Shown here: positions 56,219 through 64,000 of the stretch, piece after piece
Layout of the letters: each line of letters begins with the position of its first letter
Position numbering within the stretch: position 1 is the first letter of the stretch
Assembly: GCA_027924585.1 (NCBI GenBank)
Contig: BSBM01000877.1
Coordinates: 7,813,501 to 7,877,500 of the forward strand
Reading direction: 5' to 3'
Length of the DNA stretch: 64,000 bases
Source: Larix kaempferi
Taxonomy: Eukaryota; Streptophyta; Pinopsida; Pinales; Pinaceae
The notes under the pieces: model-generated
The model's input: only the letters and a program-made list of their open reading frames with translations
What the model was told of the DNA's origin: nothing
The model's database searches: none
Position numbers and translations under genes: made by a program

Positions 56219-58864
56219 CATGAAGCTGTTGAAAATTGGATAGGTGAAATGCTTTGATAGAAGGAATGGCAATGGCTTGTCGGACGAAGGATGCTACTAC
56301 AGTACAACTGACTCTGAGTACATAGTCTCATATGACGTATGTTGTCACCCAAAACTGGCATGCATGTGCTGAAGCCTAAAATGTAAGCACACTAGCTCGA
56401 TGACAACTCTCGAGAGAGAAGACAATGTCACCACACTCCTCTCTCCTTACTTCAGGTTGGCTCTTCTCCAACTCAAAGGGGTATCCCTAAGGTAGGATCG
56501 CTAAGGCAGGTGCAACGGAGGGGAAAGGTGAAATAAAGAGGCTACCTTAAAGAAATGATTGTAACAAAATTTATCTTGATTGAATGATGGAAAAAACTTG
56601 GGACGTACAACATGGCTATCGACCAATACAATGCAGATCCATGGTAGTAATGACCGACTGAACATAATCCTGGCTACTAGACACAAGCGTAGATCCATGA
56701 TGAAATGATAGCACAACCACGACCAATACAAATGTAGATCTGTGTGATATGACTCAATACAAACTCCATCACAACCTGGGTAAATATGACTCCCTAGGGT
56801 CTTCGAGCTAAACCCGCAATGATACGAATCTATCCATGTGATTACAAATGCCTTGACGTCGAACATGGTATAAACCACTTGATTACCAGTCATTGATGTA
56901 TACCATTAACAAGTGTGAGGAAAATCACCATTGATGCCAATGACTCCCAAGGTATCACAGTACATATCATCAAGCATGAATAAATGAGTTGAAGTCAAAC
57001 GCGAGATGAAAATATTTCAATCAAGAGTCAATGATGTAAATTCATGTTGAAAGTGAGGTAACCTGCCATTGAGGCATGCAGGGCCAAGGTACTTGGTTGG
57101 TTTTTAGATTCAATCCTCGGATGATGTGTTGAATTCGACAAGGATGAATCCGTCGAAGGAGGGCCATGATGAATCCCCCATCATCAACACGAAACACGAC
57201 AAAGGAAGTGTAGAGAGATCAGATGGTATAGTAACATGCAAGACTGACTCAAAGTGGACCGACATGATGGAAGGTGTACTGACTGCAGATAATGGGTGGT
57301 GATAATATTCTTGAACATGGGCGTGGCATGCCTTGGCAGTATTGAATTGACGAGTTATGGTACCAAATCCTAATGCAACTGATGATGGAAGCATTCTTTG
57401 AATGACTCAAAAGAGGAACAAGACTCAGGAAATAGGTGAAACTCGAGGACAAACGGATGGTCCAAGCGCAGTATGCAGATGCAAATGAGTGCCACATTCA
57501 AGAAATGACTAGGTACTGCCACTGATAAAGGGTGTAACATAAAAGCTTTCCTTTTTCCCCACCATGAACGATGAGTGCCTCATGTGTTTCTTAACAAGCT
57601 TGATGAGGGTTACCAAATGCTCGGTATAGCTCATCTCATAGATGAGTCCAATCCCAAATATTTTCCGAACTTGGGATAGGAGGGGTTCGTCCTATGGCGG
57701 GCCCTTCAATGTAAAAGTTTAACAAGTCCATAGAAGGTAAACTCAGTCGTCATTTCATGTTTAGGGAGTCTAAAAAGAACTAAAGAAGACTACAATGGTC
57801 CTTTTTCGTAAAGTTAGCCTCATTGCCCGAAAAATGGTAAAAAAATGCGGGAGAGGACTCTTCCATTCATGATTGGCTAGAGTATACCTTTTTCGTAAGT
57901 AATGCCCCCTGGTCCGAAAAAGGGGTAAACTATCACCAGGAAGATGACCATTCAAATTATTTAACAAGCGTGAATGTGACAATTTCACTTGGCAATCTTT
58001 TCATATTTTGGGAGCCTGAAAAGAGCTTAAAGATAGACTCTGGGGGGGGTTTCTTTTCCGTAGGATTTTAACGAGCCCGGAAAAAAGATAAATCGTAACT
58101 CGGTAACTTATTCTCATAGTTTCAAGAGCACGAGAAAGAACAAAAATTAAGCTCATCATCATAAAATAATAACAATCTAATGGATATAAAATAATGACAA
58201 AACATTCAAGGGATTGTTCATACCTGAGATGACCGTTATAAAACGAGAATGGCATGTAAAGACCACTTAACAACTCCTACACACTTGAAAACTAGGTCAA
58301 AAAGCCAACCGGGTATTCAAATGTCATAAAAATAATCCAAACTATAGCAAATGACCTAAAAGCATCAAATATTTGAAAAGGAATATTCCATTTTGTTTAT
58401 AAATAGAAAAAAATGAGCCAAATATAGTCACCATTGTTCATTTGCCAAATTGGGGAGAAGAAGTGTCATTTGGAGCCAAAACTTCACTTGTCGATTTTGG
58501 GAGCTACGAGCAACCATTCCACCAACCGTTCGGAGCAGGTAACTCTAAACTTCATCCAGCATAATTGTAGTGGTTTGCATTTTTATTTTAGTTCATTTTT
58601 TGGGTTTTTTGGTCGATTTATGGAGGGCTATTGCGTCCTCAGGTCATTGCAGGTCACCCTTTCAGGATCTGCGATGAACTCGGGTCGTCACAAATCTTGC
58701 AAAAGTGGATTGAGACGATGTCGCACTGTCATAATTGACGGGGTGCGACGGCGGAAACGTCCAACCCAACCATCAAACCTAGCCCAAAAAATGACCTTTC
58801 AGTGGTTGAAGTGAGTACTAATGATGTTAAAATGCTCCTTGTGGCAGGTTAATAACAACCAAGC
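56219..58864 (-). other. 3' untranslated region of T2
   Basis: No domain on either strand. A motif with TTTTTCGTAAAGTTAGCC, GGCCCGAAAAA-like and GGGTAAAC elements recurs about every 110 bp between 57680 and 58110. The rest is unique. Confidence 0.55.
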
Positions 58865-60116
58865 ATGGTCTTGGAGTGGCCTGAGCGAGAACATGAGGTA
58901 GATGACATGCAAGCTGCAAGTGACCCATTGTGTGTAGAATCACTGAGGAACTATGGTCTCCTCAAGTTCTTCCAAATTCAGGGCATGAGGGCCCAAATAT
59001 CACTGCTAACACATATGTTGCGATGTTGGGATGCAGCTTAGCAATATTTTGTGATCGGTGAGCATATACTTACTATGGATGTCGATGAAATCTACTTTTT
59101 GACTAGATTGTCCTGGAGGGGGGACAACGTAGCTCTTACCGGATCATGGAGAAGTGATCGGACCGTGGGTGACATGATCCTACAGCATTGTACTCCTCAG
59201 ACCTGTGCTTCTAGTGGGAATATTCCCATCAAAGAAGTATGGGAACGTCTACTGCGTGCCATACATTTTACCATCATGAGTATAGCAAGGATTCAAGCTC
59301 CTCACTTAGCTACCAGGTCTCAAATGCTATACGCAGAGGACTGCATGTCTCCGAAGATCTTCAACTGGTGCAAGGGACTCCTCGCAAACATTCGAGCTCA
59401 GCTGACCAAGTGTCGGTAGGGAGAGCTCAAACAGTTTGGCTACGGGTCGATAGTGATCTCGTTTCTATTGGAGTGGGTTCCCCTCTTGCGCCCGTAGGTA
59501 CTGTTGGATGACAGGGATCCTAGGGATCCTCACATGGATAGATGGACAGAGGTGATGGCCCACCATGGTGGGGGGCCCATCATCATATCTAGCGTTGAGT
59601 TCTTCACCTGGCTAGAGGGCCAGCTACTCATGGTAGAGGACTACCCATATAGTGGTACGGATTATAGATATGACCCAGACTTGGTGCTGCCCGAGGGAGT
59701 AGTATGGGGAGACATAGGTAAGAACAAAAACCCTTGTACTTTTTAGTTTTGTATATTTATAATTTTTTTTTGTAGTGCTGACAATTTAACAACATGTGTG
59801 TGTAGATGTGGGCCCCGTATGACTAGTGGGGGTATCTCTTCTTGTGAGGAGAGAGAGAGGAGAGGGAGAAGTCATGGCTCCAGCCGCACATGCTTCCATC
59901 GTGGAGATGGAGGACGTCTACGCCAAACTGACCGGGTTGACGTTAGATGTTCCGGAGCTGATGGTGGATGAGTTACCATGGCCCATGTAGGGGTATACGG
60001 TGGGAGTGTTCACGCGCTTCAATGCATTGCTTCATAGGGTCGCGAGAGTAATTGACTGTTTCCATACTCAACAGGCTAGAGCTGCTAGACCTAGTGGTGT
60101 ACGGGCCAAGTGTTAG
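58865..60116 (+). pseudogene. Antisense ORF of T2 with an 88-bp intron
   Basis: Plus-strand gene inside a minus-strand element. Exon 1 starts at ATG 58865 (MVLEWPEREHEVDDM) and includes VDEIYFLTRLSWRGDNVAL (about 59075), APHLATRSQMLYAEDCM, IFNWCKGLLANIRAQLTKC, FGYGSIVISFLLEWVP and YRYDPDLVLPEGVVWGDIG, ending at 59717. A donor GGTAAGAA and acceptor GTGTGTGTAG bound an 88-bp intron (59718-59805). Exon 2 continues DVGPV, MAPAAHASIVEMEDVYAKL (after a frameshift), LTLDVPELMVDELPWPM and ends at TAG 60114. Stops TAG at 59039, 59417, 59495 and about 59988 all sit where Gln fits. The function of this protein type is unknown; it resembles the plant-mobile-domain-like antisense ORFs described for Tat elements. 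Confidence 0.75.
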
Positions 60117-60399
60117 GCCTTATGTTGTTATCATGTATGTATTGAGAGCTTAGAGGCCTCAAATTTTGTACAACTGAAACCTATGATGCTTCAGATTTTG
60201 TATAGACTCACTGAAAGTCACCGCGCTTCAGATTTTGTACCAACACTACTTTTATGATGATATATATATATATACAAACATTCCAACGGTTTTATACATT
60301 ATGTGTTTTAAAATAGATGAATGGTATGGTCTCGTTTATGTGTTTGCTTATATAATGAGTTATTTACATGCTATGTCTACATTTAATTCATGAATATGC
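60117..60399. other. Short spacer between the antisense ORF and extra RNase H
   Basis: Convergent 3' ends face each other here. It holds CTTCAGATTTTGTA repeats and a (TA)n run at about 60258-60273. Confidence 0.6.
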
Positions 60400-60813
60400 T
60401 TATGTGTGTGCAATGTACCAATCTAAGATGAAGTTGGCCATAGAGTTGACAACTGTGTTCATGTCTCGTGGAATGTGCAGGTACTGAATGGACTCAAAGG
60501 ACCTTTCTAGAAGACGGACTCGTCTATAAAGACAGAGTAAAGTACGATCGTGGATGGCGTATACTCGATTAAGATGAGAGACCACTAGTTGAGAATCCAA
60601 GTGGATGAAAACATGGTCCATATCCAAATAAATAGCTTCAGTTAGGGTTCCAAAGACTACTTGATATTCTGCAGCATTGTTGGTCGCGAAACCTAGACAC
60701 ATTTCCCCTGAGCTGATGAGCTCGCCAGTAGGTGAATAGAGTACTCAGGCTGCCGAAGCAAGGTTGAGGGTATGCTGGCTGGCGCCATCCGCAAATCCGT
60801 AGCAAGTTGCCAT
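60400..60813 (-). pseudogene. Additional (archaeal-like type) RNase H of T2, after integrase
   Basis: About 137 codons from ATG 60813 (MATCYGFADGASQHTLN). The first acid is in FADGAS, Glu in NNAAEYQVVFG (about 60670) and the second Asp in FIHLDSQLVVSH (about 60600). The last position reads NTVVNSMANFIL, with Asn for the usual Asp of the VADSLAN-type motif. A TGA at 60745 replaces a Trp in AA-stop-VLYSP. A splice-acceptor-like GTGTGCAG lies directly upstream of the ATG. Tat elements carry a second RNase H of this type; here it stands downstream of integrase as a separate frame. The domain would cut RNA-DNA hybrids, but is inactivated. Confidence 0.82.
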
Positions 60814-60946
60814 CTGCACACGGAGACAGAACATGGTATAAGAAACGAAACAAGACCTAAACACGCAAAAAATCAAAGCATCACACCACACAAAAATAAA
60901 CACAGGCCATGTACAGTATATACAAAAGTACTTATGCATGAAAGAC

Positions 60947-62145
60947 TCAAGCATAGTACCTCTTCAGGTAGAGCCCATTGTAGGGCTCACCCAAAGATAT
61001 CCCATCGTAGTCTTCAAGCTCATAAGATCCCTTCTCCAAGACGTGTTTCACTATGTAAGGTCCATGCCACATGGACTCAAACTTTCCTGCCCCCAGCTTA
61101 TCATGTTTTTGGTCATATGTAACGACCAAATATCCTTCGTTGTAGGCGCGAGGTTCTATCGACTTGTCGTACTGCGTTTTGATGCTTTCTTATGAGCCTC
61201 GTTGGCAAGAGAGACATCTCGGCGAGTCTTGTCGAGCTTAGATAGGTAGAGTAAGCGTTCTTCCTTGGCAGTAGTGTTTGGGAGAAGTTTGATGGCGAGC
61301 TTGAGGGACGAAATATCGCACTCAATAGAAAGGACCACCTCCAATCCATACACTGGTTGGAAGGGGGTAAATCCAATGGCGGTTTTAATGGAAGTTAGAT
61401 ATGCCCATAGTGCGGAGAAGAGCATGTTATGCCAATTGGCCTTGTGCATACCCACCATACGTTGGACCATAGTTTTCAAGACCTTGTTAATGGCCTCGAC
61501 CTATCCGTTTGATTGTGGGTAGTACGATGTTGAGTTTTCATGGCGAAAACCCAATCTATCGCTCAAATCGTCCACCATATGGTTCATGAAGTGAGCACCA
61601 TGGTCGGTAACTATCGCTTGAGGAACTCTAAACCGCTCTATTACATGATTAAACATGAAGAGTGCGGCGGTCTTGCCATCATTCGTGTATGTAGGCATTG
61701 CCTCGACCCACTTTGTAAAGTAGTCCAAAGCTACAATGACGTAACTATGCCCCTCGGCCGAGGTAGGCTTACAATACATGAAGTCAATGCCCCATTTAGC
61801 GAAGGGGCCAACAGCAATAACCGAGTGTAATGGGCCGGGATGGGTGCGCTTTTTCGTATGAAAATGTTGACATGGAGGACATTTTTTTATGGCCGCGATA
61901 CAATCTTTGAAGATAGATGACCAATAATATCCTGCGTGCAGAATCTTCTGGGCTATAGCCATCCCAGAGAGATGACTGCCACAAGCCCCAGCATGACAGT
62001 CATTTAAGACGTGTTCAACCTCATCTTGAGTCAGACAACATCGAAGAATAGAATCAATACCACAGCGGTACAGAGTATCACTGATGATCAGATAATACTT
62101 CGCATGGTGGCATATTCGACAACGGTCGTCACGAGATAGTTGAGG
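60947..62145 (-). pseudogene. Integrase of T2
   Basis: Order on minus: HHCC finger (LNDCHAGACGSHLSGMAIAQ then CPPCQHFHTK, about 62010-61855) and core WGIDFMYCKPTS (first Asp, about 61785). Then IVTDHGAHFMNHM (second Asp, about 61590) and, after a TAG at 61501 (SNG-stop-VEA, Gln expected), VEAINKVLK with the Glu. The C-terminal part FTPFQPVYGLEVVLSIE (about 61370) and the GPY module MWHGPYIVKHVLEKGSYELE (about 61070) end at LKRYYA, TGA 60947. A frameshift lies near 61150. All three acids are present. Confidence 0.88.
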
Positions 62146-62751
62146 GCTCAAGAATATACAATGTGATATCTCCATACCACGGATCAAACGTACTGATAAG
62201 AAACAACGACTCATCCGAAAAAGAGTCATTGGGCTCAGATTCTACATCAGTACGGGGAAGGTCACAGATGAGCTCAACAAACACCAAAGATTTTTTAGAC
62301 TTGGCTTTTTCGAAAAGAAGATCAAATTCTTGCAGTATCACAATCCAGCGAGAATACTTGCCCCCAAGCACCTGATGAGTCAGAATGTGGTACATGGGGT
62401 TCGAATCGGAGATGATGGTGGTGGTGTGGAGCAAAATGTAATGTCAAAACTTCTGCACGGCAATGACTATCGCGAGAGCAAGCTTCTCAACATGTGAATA
62501 GCGAGTTTCATTGTCAATAAGACCTTTACTGGCATGGTATATCACATGTTCTTGGGCGTTCTAGTCTTCCTGTACCAAAACCATGGTGAAAGTGGTGTTG
62601 GAAGCAGTGAGGTATAGAATGTAATCTCGATAGTAATTCGGCAGTTGGAGCACAGGGGCATGCGTGGTGGCATGTTTCAAACTATCAAAATATTGTTGAG
62701 CTTAATAATCCCAAATGAACGGATGTCTTTTTTCATCAATCTCATGTAACC
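62146..62751 (-). pseudogene. RNase H (gypsy type) of T2
   Basis: Minus-strand remnants: YYRDYILYLTASNTTFTMVL (first acid replaced by Thr or Ala), HVEKLALAIVIAVQ (Glu region) and LHTTTIISDSNPMYHIL (third acid). Then GGKYSRWIVILQEFDLLFEK and the linker LFLISTFDPWYGDITLYI, open at 62434-62129. Stops occur near 62700, 62560 and 62445. It follows RT directly as in all gypsy elements. Confidence 0.75.
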
Positions 62752-63576
62752 CTACGTCTTTTGTGCGAAATTGCAAACAAAACGCCTTAAATAAGTCGCT
62801 CTTCCTTGTAGACTCTGAAGTTCCGTAATATTGGTTGGAGGTGGGAGTGCGACAATGGCTTCCACCTTCAAGGGATCAATGTGGATCCCGTCTTTCGAGA
62901 CTATAAACCCTAAGAGGCGTCCAAACTCGACACAAAAGATACACTTATGAGGATTCAGATGGATATTATACCATCTGCATCTGAGGAAAATGGTCGTCAG
63001 ATGATCTATGTGGAACCCATGCTGCTTTGAATGAGCAGGGAGGTCATCCAAGCAGGGTTCCACAAAATCCTTCACATCATGGAAGGCGTATGACATGGCC
63101 CACTGGAATGGCACCAACGTTTTTAAGACCAAATGAAAGTTTATGATACGCAAATGTTCCCCAAGGTCAAATGAATGCAATCTTGTGTTGGTCGGCGGGG
63201 CGGGGTGGATCTCAATCTGGTTGTATCCGAAAAAGCCATCCATAAATGAAAAAATGACACTTCCGGCACAATTGTCGATAATCTGGTCAATAAAGGGAGT
63301 CGGGTAGTTGTCCTTAGGACAAGCTTTGTTGAGATCCCGATAATCGACACAGACATGAATGGTACCCTGTTGTTTGGTAACCAGAACCACGTTTGAGACC
63401 TATTCTGTCAATGGGATAGGATAGATGAAGCCGACCTTCAAGAGTTTCTCTATTTCTTCCTTGATTGCCATAGTCTTCCGAGGGTGTAACGGTCGCAACT
63501 TTTGGCAGATAGGTTTGACTTCAGGATAGGTTTTAATCTCATGTGAAACAATGGTGGGGTCTATCCCAGGCATCTC
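62752..63576 (-). pseudogene. Reverse transcriptase of T2
   Basis: Open at 63390-62752 on minus. Blocks: LVTKQQGTIHVCVDYRDLNK (about 63385), FPTPF-type CPKDNYPTPFIDQIID, FSFMDGFFGYNQIEI (about 63245), then a damaged middle where the usual PFGL block is lost through frameshifts (about 63200-63110). Then WAMSYAFHDVKDFVEPCLDDLPAHS (catalytic LDD kept, Tyr before it replaced by Cys, about 63050), LNPHKCIFCVEFGRLLGFIV and the thumb LQSLQGRATYLRRFV. The N-terminal fingers (63576-63391) hold the EEIEKLLKVGFIYP-type start with a TAG at about 63402. Confidence 0.85.
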
Positions 63577-64000
63577 CTAATAGGTCCAAGTGAATACGTC
63601 TCGGAATTGCTTGAATAAGTCCGTACAAGCAAGGACTTCTTCAGGGGAACACTTATGGCCTACTTGAATGTGTTCCACTACACCAGGAGTAACCGAAATG
63701 TCTATCGAAGTGGTGGGTTCAATGTTGGCTAAGTTTCCTTCGGAGTCCATTTGAAATGTAAGTATCGAGGACTGAGACCCAGAGTAGACATCCGGTGTAA
63801 AGATGGTGCTAATGCCATTCTCCATAGTATCCAAAAAGGGAAGGAAAGACAAACGATGGTGGAAGTCTTCCCATGGAGGATCATCTGCACTCATGATTTC
63901 CATAATGGACTCGTCAGAATGAAAAGTCCGTAGCAGAGGATCGGATGATGTTTATTGTAGAGAAAAAGAGGTGGAGGCCACAGCTAAGTGGTCCTCAGGT
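63577..64000 (-). pseudogene. Protease-RT linker of T2, cut by window edge
   Basis: Minus-strand reading open from 63903 to 63577: SFLPFLDTMENGISTIFTP, DVYSGSQSSILTFQMDSEGN, ISVTPGVVEHIQVG and SPEEVLACTDLFKQFRDVFT. This linker precedes RT in plant Tat elements. The protease itself, Gag and the leader are to the right of the window. The last 60 bases show no separate feature. Confidence 0.75.

Larger units (their letters stand above)
55358..64000 (-). mobile_element. Tat-like Ty3/gypsy element T2, 3' part, runs off window
   Basis: On the minus strand from the right edge: protease/RT linker, RT, RNase H, integrase, an extra RNase H (60813-60400), a long 3' region with an antisense ORF on the plus strand (58865-60116), the polypurine tract and the 3' LTR. 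A second RNase H and an antisense ORF before the 3' LTR are established marks of the Tat lineage (Tat/Ogre/Grande type). Gag, leader and 5' LTR lie beyond 64000. Stops and frameshifts are frequent, so it is dead. The same LTR family appears at 1-370. Confidence 0.85.

Overview
This is repeat-dense nuclear DNA of a seed plant. Every substantial coding stretch belongs to an LTR retrotransposon (Athila-like, Tat-like, chromovirus and Copia types), except one broken copy of a plant DUF760-family gene. The large nested elements, very low gene density and the style of the gag, ORF3 and antisense proteins suggest a big plant genome, perhaps a conifer; that last step is inference. No intact host gene, tRNA, rRNA or CRISPR array was found.

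Layout. 1-370: edge of the 5' LTR of a minus-strand Tat-like element (T1), cut by the window start. 371-18850: minus-strand Ty3/gypsy element (O), with gag, protease start and 5' LTR, split by element A. 2033-15876: complete plus-strand Athila-like element A (LTRs of about 1.46 kb, tRNA-Asp PBS, gag-pol plus a long ORF3; duplicated target TGAAG). 18851-21545: minisatellite array with a higher-order period near 920 bp. 21546-24053: no recognisable gene. 24054-31133: young, deleted minus-strand Copia element B with four minisatellite arrays, flanked by a 46-bp direct repeat instead of a 5-bp one. 32344-41698: nearly complete plus-strand chromovirus C (LTRs 1713 bp, about 1.3% different by eye; target AATGT) with a CpG-rich palindromic minisatellite in its leader. 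41704-46699: AT-rich, no gene seen. 46705-51069: plus-strand element D (387-bp LTRs, target GTGTT), lacking the RT and integrase cores but keeping a 514-codon frame. 51697-51992: hAT-like MITE with an 8-bp target duplication. 52285-53101: DUF760 pseudogene. 54256-55357: minus-strand partial second copy of the D family (D2) with the same integrase deletion. 55358-64000: minus-strand Tat-like element T2 (3' LTR, antisense intron-bearing ORF, extra RNase H after integrase, integrase, RNase H, RT), running off the right edge.

How the parts relate. O sits in or against the satellite; A and T1 then interrupted O; T2 probably interrupted D2. LTR divergence by eye orders the dated insertions as A (roughly 5%), D (about 4%), C (about 1.3%), B (about 1%).

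The strongest cross-cutting signal is how the genes are broken. In A, gag-pol keeps one frame for more than 4 kb while carrying 16 stops (14 TAG, 2 TGA, no TAA). O, C, ORF3 of A and the antisense gene of T2 show the same pattern, most simply read as CAG/CAA to TAG/TAA by deamination of methylated cytosine. Other points of interest are the shared deletions of the D family, the abnormal ends of B, and the spliced antisense gene of T2.
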